From: Cyclobacteriaceae bacterium
GTDB taxonomy: Bacteria > Bacteroidota > Bacteroidia > Cytophagales > Cyclobacteriaceae
DNA: 64,000 bases
Direction of reading: 5' to 3'
NCBI GenBank assembly: GCA_015488485.1
Contig: WFNR01000099.1
Coordinates: 1 to 64,000, forward strand
Under the pieces are notes generated by a model. The model made no database searches, was not told the origin of the DNA, and saw nothing but the letters and a program-made list of their open reading frames with translations. Below, piece after piece: positions 34,662-44,068 of this stretch; positions within the stretch are counted from its first letter, which is position 1, and the number at the start of each line of letters is the position of its first letter. Position numbers and translations under genes: made by a program.

Positions 34662-34689
34662 CTCCGGGCATTAGGCCCGGGGTTTTTTT
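34662..34689 (+). terminator. Intra-operon terminator/attenuator between atpE and atpF
   Basis: CTCCGGGC (34662-34669) pairs with GCCCGGGG (34675-34682, one wobble) across the loop ATTAG, followed by seven T (34683-34689). This is a textbook intrinsic terminator inside the ATP synthase operon. Partial termination would raise atpB/atpE mRNA over the downstream genes, fitting the multiple copies of subunit c. The hairpin may instead protect the 3' end of a processed atpBE mRNA. Confidence 0.75.
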
Positions 34690-34714
34690 AAAGAAATTAA
34701 ACAACTGTAGATAA

Positions 34715-35209
34715 ATGGATTTATTAACACCCGGTATAGGCTTGATTTTCTGGCAGGCGGTAGTATTTCTGCTGCTGGTATTGTTGTTGGGCAAGTTTGC
34801 CTGGCGGCCCATTCTAGATTCATTGCGTATCCGTGAAGAATCGATAGAGGAGGCGCTACGTGCTGCCGAAGAAGCCCGTGCCGAAATGGCACGCCTGAAG
34901 GCCGACAACGAAAAGCTGATGGCACAGGCACGTGAAGAACGTGATGCCATGCTCAAGGAAGCCACCAAAATGGCCAACCAAATAAAGGAAGAGGCCAAGG
35001 AGGAAGCCAAGAAAATCAGTGCCAAAATGATTGAAGATGCCAAAGCGGCCATTGAGGCGGAAAAAGAAGCTGCCCTTAAGGAAGTGAAAAACCAGGTGGC
35101 CGAGCTGTCGGTGGAAATAGCCGAGAAGCTGATCCGCAAAACGCTGGGCGACAAAAAAGCGCAGCAAGCGCTGGTAAAAGAATTTTTGGCCGAAGCAAAC
35201 CTTAACTAA
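34715..35209 (+). CDS. atpF: F0F1 ATP synthase subunit b
   Basis: A 164-residue peripheral-stalk subunit with an N-terminal membrane helix (about 9-28). A long charged coiled coil rich in Glu, Lys and Ala (about 40-140) follows. The short TM-proximal FAWRPILDSL is typical. The stop is 2 bases before the atpH start. Confidence 0.96.
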   Translation: MDLLTPGIGLIFWQAVVFLLLVLLLGKFAWRPILDSLRIREESIEEALRAAEEARAEMARLKADNEKLMAQAREERDAMLKEATKMANQIKEEAKEEAKKISAKMIEDAKAAIEAEKEAALKEVKNQVAELSVEIAEKLIRKTLGDKKAQQALVKEFLAEANLN

Positions 35210-35211
35210 TT

Positions 35212-35748
35212 ATGCGCAGTCATCGAGCAGCATCGCGATATGCCAAATCTTTGCTGGTACTGGCCCGGGAACAGGGGGTACTGGAAAAGGTAATGGCCGA
35301 TATGCAGCTTTTTCTGTCGGCCCTTGACCAGAGCCGGCAGTTGGACCTGGTGCTTAAAAATCCGATCGTCAACAATGACAAGAAGAGCAAGATACTGCAT
35401 GCCTTGTTCGACAAGCGCATGGATAAACTCACCCTGGCGGCTTTCGATCTGATAACCCGCAAAAACCGCGATAATATTTTGTGTGAAATTGCCGGAGAGT
35501 TTATCAAACAGTACAACGATCTGAAAGGATTGCAGGAAGCCGAGGTGATAACCACCATCCCTATAGAGGATGACCTGCGCCAGGAATTTGCCGGCCTGGT
35601 AAAGAAAATATCCGGCAAAGAGGCCCGTTTGCGTGAGGTAGTAAATGAAGATATTGTAGGCGGCTTTATCCTGAATGTGGGCGACCGCAGACTTGATAAT
35701 TCGCTGCGCTCACAGCTAAATAAAATTAAGCGAGAACTAACTAATTGA
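35212..35748 (+). CDS. atpH: F0F1 ATP synthase subunit delta
   Basis: A 178-residue OSCP/delta subunit that connects F1 to the peripheral stalk. The N-terminal helical bundle begins ASRYAKSLLVLAREQG, and the C-terminal signature reads VNEDIVGGFILNVGDRRLDNS. Length and position between atpF and atpA are standard. Confidence 0.96.
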   Translation: MRSHRAASRYAKSLLVLAREQGVLEKVMADMQLFLSALDQSRQLDLVLKNPIVNNDKKSKILHALFDKRMDKLTLAAFDLITRKNRDNILCEIAGEFIKQYNDLKGLQEAEVITTIPIEDDLRQEFAGLVKKISGKEARLREVVNEDIVGGFILNVGDRRLDNSLRSQLNKIKRELTN

Positions 35749-35770
35749 TTTATAATAAAATTAGCAGATA

Positions 35771-37351
35771 ATGAACGATGTAAGACCTGATGAAGTATCG
35801 GCCATATTGCGCGAGCAACTCTCAAACGTAAAAACCGAAGCCGAGCTCGAAGAGGTAGGCACCGTATTGCAGATCGGTGACGGAGTGGCCCGTATCTATG
35901 GCCTTACCAAAGCCGAATCCGGTGAATTGTTGGAGTTTGAAAACGGTGTGGAAGCGCTGGTGCTTAACCTGGAAGAAGATAATGTAGGAGCTGTGTTGCT
36001 GGGGCCTTCCAAAGGTATTCGCGAAGGCGATACGGTAAAGAGGACCAAGCGAATTGCCTCGGTAGATGTGGGTGATGGCCTTTGTGGCCGTGTGGTGAAT
36101 ACCCTGGCGCAGCCTATAGATGGCAAAGGCAAGATAGAAGGCGAGCTCTATGCCATGCCGCTGGAGCGTAAGGCACCGGGGGTTATCTACCGTCAGCCGG
36201 TAAACGAGCCCCTGCAAACCGGTATTAAGGCTATCGACTCCATGATACCCATTGGCCGTGGCCAGCGTGAGTTGATAATCGGTGACCGCCAGACCGGTAA
36301 AACGGCTGTGGCCATCGATACCATTATCAACCAAAAGGAATTTTACGACAAGGGCGAGCCGGTATATTGTATTTATGTGGCAGTAGGTCAGAAGGCCTCT
36401 ACCGTGGCCGGTATTGTAGCCCAGCTCGAAAAAGCCGGTGCCATGGACTATACAATAGTAGTGTCGGCTACCGCTTCCGATCCGGCTCCTATGCAGTTTT
36501 ATGCACCTTTTACCGGAGCTGCTATCGGTGAGTTCTTCCGCGATACGGGTCGTCCGGCACTGGTAATCTATGACGACCTCTCTAAGCAGGCTGTAGCTTA
36601 CCGCGAGGTGTCGTTGCTACTCAGGCGCCCTCCGGGACGTGAGGCCTACCCGGGTGATGTATTCTACCTGCACTCACGCTTGTTGGAAAGGGCTGCCAAA
36701 ATCATCGACAACGATGAGATTGCCAAGAAAATGAACGATATACCGCCTTCTATTAAAGATATGGTAAAGGGAGGCGGCTCATTGACAGCCCTGCCGGTAA
36801 TTGAAACCCAGGCAGGTGATGTGTCGGCATATATTCCTACCAACGTAATTAGTATTACCGATGGTCAGATATTCCTGGAGACCGACCTGTTCAACTCAGG
36901 TATCAGGCCGGCTATTAACGTAGGTATATCCGTATCGCGGGTAGGGGGTGCCGCCCAGGTAAAATCGATGAAAAAGGTAGCCGGTACACTCAAACTCGAC
37001 CAGGCTCAATACCGCGAGCTGGCGGCTTTCGCCAAGTTCGGCTCCGACCTGGATGCCGCCACCTTGCTTACCATTAACCGGGGCACCAAGAACCAGGAAA
37101 TCCTCAAACAAGCGCAGTATTCGCCTTTCAGAGTGGGCGAGCAGATTGCTTCGATCTTTGCTTCTACCAAAGGCTTTCTGGATAACGTGCCGGTAGAGAA
37201 GGTAAAGGATTTTGAGAAGGAGTACCTGATGGTGCTTAATCAAAAGCACAAGGATACCCTGGATGCCCTGAGTGCCGGTAAGTTTGACGATGAACTGACC
37301 GATGTGCTGAAAGAAGTGGCCAGCGATGTGGCCAAAGGCTACGAAAGCTAA
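35771..37351 (+). CDS. atpA: F0F1 ATP synthase subunit alpha
   Basis: A 526-residue regulatory nucleotide-binding subunit. It shows the P-loop GDRQTGKTA near residue 172, the [11 protein letters not shown] region near 270 and the terminal helical domain. It forms the F1 hexamer with subunit beta, which is not encoded in this cluster. Confidence 0.98.
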   Translation: MNDVRPDEVSAILREQLSNVKTEAELEEVGTVLQIGDGVARIYGLTKAESGELLEFENGVEALVLNLEEDNVGAVLLGPSKGIREGDTVKRTKRIASVDVGDGLCGRVVNTLAQPIDGKGKIEGELYAMPLERKAPGVIYRQPVNEPLQTGIKAIDSMIPIGRGQRELIIGDRQTGKTAVAIDTIINQKEFYDKGEPVYCIYVAVGQKASTVAGIVAQLEKAGAMDYTIVVSATASDPAPMQFYAPFTGAAIGEFFRDTGRPALVIYDDLSKQAVAYREVSLLLRRPPGREAYPGDVFYLHSRLLERAAKIIDNDEIAKKMNDIPPSIKDMVKGGGSLTALPVIETQAGDVSAYIPTNVISITDGQIFLETDLFNSGIRPAINVGISVSRVGGAAQVKSMKKVAGTLKLDQAQYRELAAFAKFGSDLDAATLLTINRGTKNQEILKQAQYSPFRVGEQIASIFASTKGFLDNVPVEKVKDFEKEYLMVLNQKHKDTLDALSAGKFDDELTDVLKEVASDVAKGYES

Positions 37352-37363
37352 TAAATTGGTGTA

Positions 37364-38233
37364 ATGGCAAACCTGAAAGAAGTAAAGACCCGCATAAACT
37401 CGGTAATTTCTACCCAGCAGATTACCAAAGCCATGAAAATGGTGGCAGCTGCCAAGCTACGCAGGGCTCAGGATAGCATCCTGCAAATGCGCCCCTATGC
37501 CGCCAAACTGGGCGAGGTGCTGGCCAATGTAAGTGCCGGCCTGGAGCAGGACCAGAATGTGTATGGTGCCCCACGCGAGGTAAACAGGGTGCTGCTGGTA
37601 GTTATCAGCTCTGACCGCGGTCTGTGCGGACCTTTCAACTCCAACGTATTTAAACTGGCGGTAGAGCATATTCAGAAAAATTATGCTGCCCATCAGCAGG
37701 CCGGTGATCTGCAGATTATGCCGGTTGGCAAAAAATCTTTGGAATTCTTCAGGAAGCGTGGTTATCAGGTAATTGATGAGTATGCCGGCTTGTTTAGCCA
37801 TTTGTCGTTCGACAATGTTCGCAAGGCAGCCGAATTTATCATGAAAAACTATGCCGAGGGTCAGTTCGATCGGGTAGATCTGGTGTACAACACCTTTAAG
37901 AATGTGGCAACCCAAATATTGACAGTGGAGCAATACCTGCCGGTAAAAATAGAGGCTGGTGAAGAAGATATGAACCTCGATTATATATACCAGCCCGACC
38001 AGGAAACGCTGATCAAGGAGTTGATTCCCAAGTCGCTTAAGGTGCAGTTTTACAAGGCCATACTGGAATCGAATGCGGCCGAGCATGGTGCCCGTATGAC
38101 GGCCATGGACAAGGCCACTGAAAATGCCGATGAGTTGCTGCGTGATTTGCGCCTGACCTATAACCAGACCCGCCAGGCAGCCATTACCAAGGAAATACTC
38201 GAAATCGTGGCCGGTGCCGAAGCACTGGGCTAA
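37364..38233 (+). CDS. atpG: F0F1 ATP synthase subunit gamma
   Basis: A 289-residue rotor subunit. The N-terminal helix starts MANLKEVKTRINSVISTQQITKAMKMV (conserved; only part cited), followed by SSDRGLCGPFNSN near 85 and the C-terminal helix ending TKEILEIVAGAEAL. It is the last gene of the operon, followed by a strong terminator. As commonly in Bacteroidota, atpD and atpC are not here. Confidence 0.97.
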   Translation: MANLKEVKTRINSVISTQQITKAMKMVAAAKLRRAQDSILQMRPYAAKLGEVLANVSAGLEQDQNVYGAPREVNRVLLVVISSDRGLCGPFNSNVFKLAVEHIQKNYAAHQQAGDLQIMPVGKKSLEFFRKRGYQVIDEYAGLFSHLSFDNVRKAAEFIMKNYAEGQFDRVDLVYNTFKNVATQILTVEQYLPVKIEAGEEDMNLDYIYQPDQETLIKELIPKSLKVQFYKAILESNAAEHGARMTAMDKATENADELLRDLRLTYNQTRQAAITKEILEIVAGAEALG

Positions 38234-38256
38234 CGATTGCGCTGAAATATTATTTG

Positions 38257-38282
38257 GCCCGTCCTCCTGGACGGGCTTTTTT
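38257..38282 (+). terminator. Rho-independent terminator of the atp operon
   Basis: GCCCGTCC (38257-38264) pairs perfectly with GGACGGGC (38269-38276) across TCCT, followed by six T. Placed 24 bases after the atpG stop. Confidence 0.9.
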
Positions 38283-38328
38283 GTTTTTGCTGTAAATTAC
38301 AGGCAAATTATCCTTATTTTGTCGGGGG

Positions 38329-39156
38329 ATGAAAGGGCTAATAAAAACATTGCTGACTGCACATTGGCTTAATATGGATACGGCCCTGGGAGCGGTGGCA
38401 AGCTGTTATTTTTTTGCTTTCCTTTTGCAGGTGACTTTACCGCCAGTGGTAGCCTTGACTTTGGCACTGGCTGTATTGGCCATTTATAATTTCGATCATT
38501 TGATGGATGCCGCTCGTCTGCCGGGGCAAGCGCTTACCACACGCCACCGGTTTTATCAGCGTAGTTTTCGCTGGCTGGTCTATTATCAGGCAGCCTTGAT
38601 GGCTGTGCTGCTGGGGCTGAGCTTTTTGCTACCGCATGCGGTATTGCGTATTGGGGTGGGCCTGGGTGGTTTGGTGTTAATCTACTTTTTGTTGCTGTTC
38701 GGCAGGCGTGCTTCCGGTTTTTTATTCAAAGAGGTGTTTATTGCCGTTGTATTTGTGCTGGGGGCTTTGCTGCCACCCTTGTCGCTGGCTCATGCAGGTG
38801 CCTGGCGGATAATCATTTGGCCGGCCGGCCAGTTTATTCTGCTGGCTGTGGCCAATACCTTGCTGTTTGCCTGGTACGACTACGAGGTGGACCGCCAGGA
38901 AACACATATTTCCATAGCCCTTACCCTGGGCAGGCAACGCCTGAAAAGGTTGATTCATGGTATTTTGATAGTTTTTCTGATAGCAGGGGTTGCCGCTCCT
39001 GTTGATGAGAGGGTATGCGCTTCGGTCATCCTCTGGCTGATGTGGCTGGTGTTTTTACTCATAACGCTTTTCCCGCAAACCTTTGTCCGCCATGAGCGCT
39101 TCAGGATTTTCGGTGAGGCGGTCTTTTTGTTACCGGCACTCGTGTGGCTATGCTAA
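38329..39156 (+). CDS. UbiA-like prenyltransferase-superfamily membrane protein
   Basis: A 275-residue protein with about eight to nine hydrophobic helices. Two acidic motifs resemble the UbiA Asp-rich sites: YNFDHLMDA near residue 52 and WYDYEVDRQETH near 180 (DxxxD-like). They are weaker than in well-studied UbiA proteins, so the enzyme may be divergent or use another acceptor. Its 3' end overlaps the methyltransferase frame. A prenyltransferase plus methyltransferase pair would fit quinone or lipid tailoring, but this is inference. Confidence 0.65.
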   Translation: MKGLIKTLLTAHWLNMDTALGAVASCYFFAFLLQVTLPPVVALTLALAVLAIYNFDHLMDAARLPGQALTTRHRFYQRSFRWLVYYQAALMAVLLGLSFLLPHAVLRIGVGLGGLVLIYFLLLFGRRASGFLFKEVFIAVVFVLGALLPPLSLAHAGAWRIIIWPAGQFILLAVANTLLFAWYDYEVDRQETHISIALTLGRQRLKRLIHGILIVFLIAGVAAPVDERVCASVILWLMWLVFLLITLFPQTFVRHERFRIFGEAVFLLPALVWLC

Positions 39157-39770
39157 GCAAGGGGTACAATCGGTTGTCGCCTATTTATGACCAACTGGCT
39201 GCGCTGGTTTTTGGTGGAAAAATAAGAGCAGCACAACGCCAGCTATTGACATACATACCACCCGCTGCGCAGCTATTAATAGCAGGGGGTGGCAACGGGC
39301 TGGTATTGGAAGACCTGGCAGCTATACGTGTACCAGTCGAAAAGATAGTATATGTTGAGGCAGCCGAAAAAATGATAGCACGGGCGCGCCAGCATCAGCC
39401 GGCCGGTATGCCGGTAGATTTCTCTTGTGGTGATCTGCTTACCTATACTGCCGGTAACTTTGATGTAGTTCTGGCTCCCTTCTTTTTCAGCCAGTTTACG
39501 GTACCACAGGCTGTAGAGATGGCGGGACATCTACGTGGCAGGCTCAAATCCGGAGGGCTGTTGCTGTTTACCGACTTTTATCCGCCCGGGCGTATAGCCG
39601 ATAAACTGCTGATGCCGGTAATGATGCTGTTCTTCAGGCTTACGCTGGGCATCAGGCACTGGCGGTTTCCGCCTTATGATGAAATCTTTTTGAGTGCTGG
39701 CTTTGAGCAGGTTGAGGACTGTATGATCGAGAAAAGCAATATAGGTATCCGGGTGTTCAGGGCCCGTTGA
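39150..39770 (+). CDS. Class I SAM-dependent methyltransferase
   Basis: A 206-residue methyltransferase with Rossmann motif I LLIAGGGNGLVLEDL near residue 41, acidic end of strand 2 (VYVEAAEKM) and motif post-II DVVLAPFFFSQF near 108. Substrate unknown. A GTG two codons upstream (39144) is an alternative start. It overlaps the UbiA-like gene and ends in a 14-base overlap with the convergent minus-strand gene. Confidence 0.85.
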   Translation: MLSKGYNRLSPIYDQLAALVFGGKIRAAQRQLLTYIPPAAQLLIAGGGNGLVLEDLAAIRVPVEKIVYVEAAEKMIARARQHQPAGMPVDFSCGDLLTYTAGNFDVVLAPFFFSQFTVPQAVEMAGHLRGRLKSGGLLLFTDFYPPGRIADKLLMPVMMLFFRLTLGIRHWRFPPYDEIFLSAGFEQVEDCMIEKSNIGIRVFRAR

Positions 39771-41181
39771 TATCATCGGCCAGAAGAACGAGTTCCGCAA
39801 ATGACGGGTAATAACCATTCTGGCGGGCAAATTCCTCGGCCTTGGCAGTAAGTTGCGGTAAAATCTTATTTGCCTGTGTACGAATATGATCGTAAGCCAG
39901 GGCGGTTTCCGGTGCCATGCCTGGCGGCAACTGACGTTCCATACCGGTCCAGGAAGCAATCAAATCATAAAAGTTCTTTAACCGGTACCAGGGCAACAGC
40001 CAGCGGATTTTTCGGGTGGCCGGGTCGTTGAGGTTCAGCAAGGCCTGGCGATAGGCAGCCAGTTGCAGATTGTGTGCTTTGAGCTGCGGGCCGCTTAGCT
40101 GTAAGGCTACTACCTTCACGGTGTTTTGATAAGTCAGCTCGGCCGCTACGGCTTGTTGGTGCGGGTGGATACCCAGCCGGTTGAGGGGCAGTAGCATGGC
40201 GCTGTCGGTTGGGGTAACAAAATCAAACAGGGTTATTTGCCTTCCTTCATAAAAATACTCTAGTGCTTCGGTGGTAAATAAGGTTGCATGATTTGCCGGG
40301 TACATTAAGTAGTCATAAGGAAGGGTAAGGGTTTGCGACAACTGGTAGCCATAGCTGGCAGCTTGATGTGCCAGTGTAGGGTTGGCAATAATCTCGGGCA
40401 GGTCACTGCGCCAGCGTAGCACCATTCTTCTGCCGGCTGGCTTGGCAAGCAATTGGTCGGCCGGTATGGCGTGTAGCCCGTGGGCGGGTAGGCTGGCAAT
40501 ACAGGCGTTGCTGTCGTTGCCAACAAGTACAATGCCGGTCACCGGGCTTAGAGCTACCGGAATTTTGCTGATACTCAGAAAAGGGTAGGCCAGGTTGCTA
40601 TCGTCAACAATAAAATCACCCGAATGAATCTGCTCTAAATTCAAGAGATGATTCTCTCTCACTACGCCTTCTTCTATGGTTATTTCCAGTTGCCGGTTGA
40701 TGACCAGAAATGCTTGTAAGGTATTTATTTCATCCAGGCGTGACACCAGCAAATCCCGGGTCATGTCATTACGCAGGTTCCAAAATACACTTTGTTCTTT
40801 CAGGTACTGCTGCCACTGCCAGAGTATCTCCAATACAGGCAGGGCGGGCCGGCTGCCGGTAGCCGCCAGAAAAGTGAGTTGACCTATCCGGCTGTGCAGT
40901 TCGGCAAGTTCCCGGCTGTCGGCATCGCTCATTTCCGACTTGATGCTTGCCATGCCCTTATTTACTTCTGCCAATAAGGTGTCATAAAGCAAAGAAACAG
41001 AATCGGCCGGCAGGCCTGTAAATGTTGCTTTGATGGCAGGGATAACAGTAGGTAGCGGCTGTGGCTTTTTGTGAGTATGTAAATCAGTACGGGCCAGAAA
41101 ATTGGCATTGGGTATGCTCAGCAACATATAGATGATTACCAATACGGCTAATCGTGATCCCAGTTTAATCAACAACTTCAT
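39757..41181 (-). CDS. Membrane-anchored YiiX/NlpC-P60-like protein, probably inactive
   Basis: A 474-residue protein with an N-terminal membrane anchor (about 7-24) and a helical region (70-180). A segment from ~190 to ~345 follows the layout of permuted papain-like YiiX proteins: IHSGDFIVDDS, a following SPVTGIVLVGND where the family has an SHVGIV-type His motif, a PYDY element near 305, and LFTTEALEYFYEG where the family has a CSE-type Cys. In this alignment by eye, both catalytic Cys and His are missing. The C-terminus is helical. Family assignment is inference. Confidence 0.55.
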   Translation of the reverse strand: MKLLIKLGSRLAVLVIIYMLLSIPNANFLARTDLHTHKKPQPLPTVIPAIKATFTGLPADSVSLLYDTLLAEVNKGMASIKSEMSDADSRELAELHSRIGQLTFLAATGSRPALPVLEILWQWQQYLKEQSVFWNLRNDMTRDLLVSRLDEINTLQAFLVINRQLEITIEEGVVRENHLLNLEQIHSGDFIVDDSNLAYPFLSISKIPVALSPVTGIVLVGNDSNACIASLPAHGLHAIPADQLLAKPAGRRMVLRWRSDLPEIIANPTLAHQAASYGYQLSQTLTLPYDYLMYPANHATLFTTEALEYFYEGRQITLFDFVTPTDSAMLLPLNRLGIHPHQQAVAAELTYQNTVKVVALQLSGPQLKAHNLQLAAYRQALLNLNDPATRKIRWLLPWYRLKNFYDLIASWTGMERQLPPGMAPETALAYDHIRTQANKILPQLTAKAEEFARQNGYYPSFAELVLLADDINGP

Positions 41182-41354
41182 ACATCCAATGCTAAGCGAT
41201 AATAAGTGGTGAAAAAATACTTAATAAAATCAAAATACTTCAGAAGATAAGCGATTTTAATTTATGGTTGGCACCACCCTAATTGAACAATACACATAAA
41301 GGCTTTCATAAATCTTGGAACTTGGGCGGATATCACGATTTGTATTATATTAAT

Positions 41355-43991
41355 ATGCCCGGAATGCTTAATATTTGTAAGTATCACATTATACCAGCAA
41401 TATACCGCTTGGAAATTTTTCAGCAATATACCGATTATCAGACACTGATTCTGGATGCAATCAGGGAACCGCTTTTCTTTTTGAGTGATGAAAAGCGCAT
41501 TATGGTATGGAACAAGTCGGCCGAAGAACTGACAGGCGTTGACCGCAAGGAAGTGCTTGGCAAGGATGCCTCTGAGATATTGCAAAATGGCAAGGATGAT
41601 TTCAAAGCACGGCTGAATGCAGAGCACGCCATTTTGACGTTGGTAAGCATCAGGGGAAATTCATACCGTATTTTACTTGACCCAATCGTACAGGAAGGCA
41701 AATTGCTCGGCTACAAGGGAGGAATTTACGACTCTTCGCAAGGTATTCTCAAGGCTTTTCCACGCAAATATCTGGAGGTAGTAATAAGTAAGTCTCCGGT
41801 AAGTATATTGGTTTTTGATCGCGAAGGAAAGGTGCTGTATTCCAATCAGGCCATCTATACCAACTGGGGGTTGAATAGGGAGCAACTGGATTTTTTTAAT
41901 ACCAAGTACAATATTTTTCTGGACAAACAACTCCAGAGGCAGGGTATTATGCCAAGCATAAAAAGGGCATTTGACGGTAAGCCTGCTTCCACGCTTTTAC
42001 GTTATGAAGTGCCACATAATAATGGCGAATTGCAAGTGTATTGGTTGTTGGCGCACCTTTATCCGGTATTGCGCCCTGACGGCCAGGTAGAATTTGTGGT
42101 ATTACATTTTCTGGATGTTACCGAACAGAAGAATTTGCAGGAAGCATATACCAGCGCCAGCGAATGGATTAAGCTGGCTATCGAAAACAAAGACCTGGGT
42201 ACCTGGGAATGGCATGTGCAGGAGGGCGTGCTTTATTTCAAAGATGGCAGCCTGGCTTCGCAGCAATTCAATTTATCGTCACCTGATGATCTCACAAGGG
42301 CTTCTTTGATGTATCAGGATGATGTGCCGCCTTTGATTGAGAAGCTGACCGATCTGGTAGAGGGTAGAACCCAAATAGTGGAGGCGGAGTTTCGTGCCCG
42401 TGATGACGATGGCAACTGGCCCTGGTTTATGGCCCGTGGCAGGGTGGTAAAAAGTGACGAAACCGGCCGCCCTTTGCGGGTGGCAGGCATTCATGTCAAT
42501 ATTGATGAGCGCAAACAGATTGAACAACGCATCAAGGAAAGTGAAGCCAAGTTTAAGGATTTGGTTGATAATGCCCCGATCGGGATTGGTATAATAGCTG
42601 ATGAGAAGTTGGCCTTTGTCAATAAAAAACTGGCAGAAATGGGCGAGGTGGAAGATCGAAGTCAGGTGCTGGGGGTGAATGTACGGGCTTTTATTCCTGA
42701 TGAGGAGCGCTATAAAATTTTTATGGAGCGCTACCGCATGGTAACAGAGCGTGGTGAAAAGGCGCCTTTGTACACAACACAACTAAAAACCGTAAAAGGC
42801 AACATTTTTGATGTGGAGGTGTTGTCGATTCCTACTATACATGAAGGCAAGCGGGCCATGCAGGTGCTGATGCTTGATATTACCGAGCGGAAAAAGACCC
42901 TGCAGGAGCTAGCCCGTAGCCGTGAGTTGCACATGCAGTTGTTTGCCAATGCACCTATGGGTATTGTGTTGCTCGATGAGCAGTTTAATGTAAATAATAT
43001 AAACAAAGGATTTGAAAAACTCTTCGGCTACAAACTGGATGAGATCAAAGGGAAGTCACTGATGGATTTTATTGTGCCTCCGGAGTTGGCTGAAGAAGCT
43101 GAGCGGCTGAATGATATTACCCTGAAAGACAACATCGAATATTTTGAGTCTTACCGCCTTAATAAAAAGAAAGAAAAAATCCCGGTTCTTATTTACGCCC
43201 TGCCGGTAAAAGAGGGAGGACAGCATTTTGGCATTTATGGTATTTATATTGATATAAGTAAACGTGTACAGGCTGAAGAGGAACTGAAGACCAGAAATCT
43301 TGAGCTGGATAATTTCGTGTATAAAGTGTCGCACGATTTGCGGGCCCCGCTGGCCTCGGTGTTGGGCTTGATAAACCTGTCGCGCCTGGAACAGGATAAT
43401 CCTTCGCTTGACTATATTGAATTGATTGAGATTCAGATATATAAACTTGACAACTTTATCAGAGATGTGCTGAGCCACTCCAAGAACCTGAAAATGTCAT
43501 TGTCGGTTGGCCGGATTGATTTTCAGCAAATTGTTGATCAGTGTTTTAAGGACCTCAATTATTTGCCGGGAGCCAGTGAGGTAGAAGTGGAAGTCGATAT
43601 TAATGTGCAGGACTTCTATAGCGACCGCTGGCGTATCAGTGAGATTTTCCGCAATCTGATTGGTAATGCCATCAAGTACCGCAACCCCGAGGCCGAGCCC
43701 AGCCGCATAGCCATTAAGATAGAAAAGTCGAAGAACAATTGCCTGATAACCATTGCCGACAATGGCCTTGGTATTAACAAGGAGAGCCTGCCACATATAA
43801 TGAAGATGTTCTACCGGGCTTCAGAGAAGGCCACCGGTTCAGGTATAGGGTTGTATATTGTCCAGAAGGCGGTAGAAATTATCAAGGGTCGTGTTGAGGT
43901 AACCAGCAAACCGGGTGAAGGCACCACTTTTACGCTTACCTTGCCATCGCTGGAGCACTTGCGTGGGGTAGACGGGGAGGTGGTTTGTTAA
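41355..43991 (+). CDS. Multi-PAS soluble sensor histidine kinase
   Basis: About 880 residues. It has no clear membrane segment, four or five PAS domains in tandem, then HisKA and HATPase_c. The phosphoacceptor is in YKVSHDLRAPLASVLG near residue 660. The N box is NLIGNAIKYRN, with G boxes IADNGLGINK and GSGIGLYIVQKA. The start is uncertain: ATG 41355, TTG 41283 or TTG 41409 (M-EIFQQYTDYQ) all fit. No response regulator is adjacent, so it is an orphan kinase here. The several PAS domains suggest multiple cytoplasmic cues. Confidence 0.9.
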   Translation: MPGMLNICKYHIIPAIYRLEIFQQYTDYQTLILDAIREPLFFLSDEKRIMVWNKSAEELTGVDRKEVLGKDASEILQNGKDDFKARLNAEHAILTLVSIRGNSYRILLDPIVQEGKLLGYKGGIYDSSQGILKAFPRKYLEVVISKSPVSILVFDREGKVLYSNQAIYTNWGLNREQLDFFNTKYNIFLDKQLQRQGIMPSIKRAFDGKPASTLLRYEVPHNNGELQVYWLLAHLYPVLRPDGQVEFVVLHFLDVTEQKNLQEAYTSASEWIKLAIENKDLGTWEWHVQEGVLYFKDGSLASQQFNLSSPDDLTRASLMYQDDVPPLIEKLTDLVEGRTQIVEAEFRARDDDGNWPWFMARGRVVKSDETGRPLRVAGIHVNIDERKQIEQRIKESEAKFKDLVDNAPIGIGIIADEKLAFVNKKLAEMGEVEDRSQVLGVNVRAFIPDEERYKIFMERYRMVTERGEKAPLYTTQLKTVKGNIFDVEVLSIPTIHEGKRAMQVLMLDITERKKTLQELARSRELHMQLFANAPMGIVLLDEQFNVNNINKGFEKLFGYKLDEIKGKSLMDFIVPPELAEEAERLNDITLKDNIEYFESYRLNKKKEKIPVLIYALPVKEGGQHFGIYGIYIDISKRVQAEEELKTRNLELDNFVYKVSHDLRAPLASVLGLINLSRLEQDNPSLDYIELIEIQIYKLDNFIRDVLSHSKNLKMSLSVGRIDFQQIVDQCFKDLNYLPGASEVEVEVDINVQDFYSDRWRISEIFRNLIGNAIKYRNPEAEPSRIAIKIEKSKNNCLITIADNGLGINKESLPHIMKMFYRASEKATGSGIGLYIVQKAVEIIKGRVEVTSKPGEGTTFTLTLPSLEHLRGVDGEVVC

Positions 43992-44068
43992 AATGCCGTA
44001 GTTTGTTTTACATCAGGCGGATAGGCTGTACCTTAGCAGGCTGAAACTGAGAGACTAATACGGCAAAA

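Noticed and set aside
35771-38233. Missing atpD and atpC taken as a damaged operon
   Set aside because: Separation of atpD-atpC from the other ATP synthase genes is usual in Bacteroidota, and the operon ends with a clean terminator.
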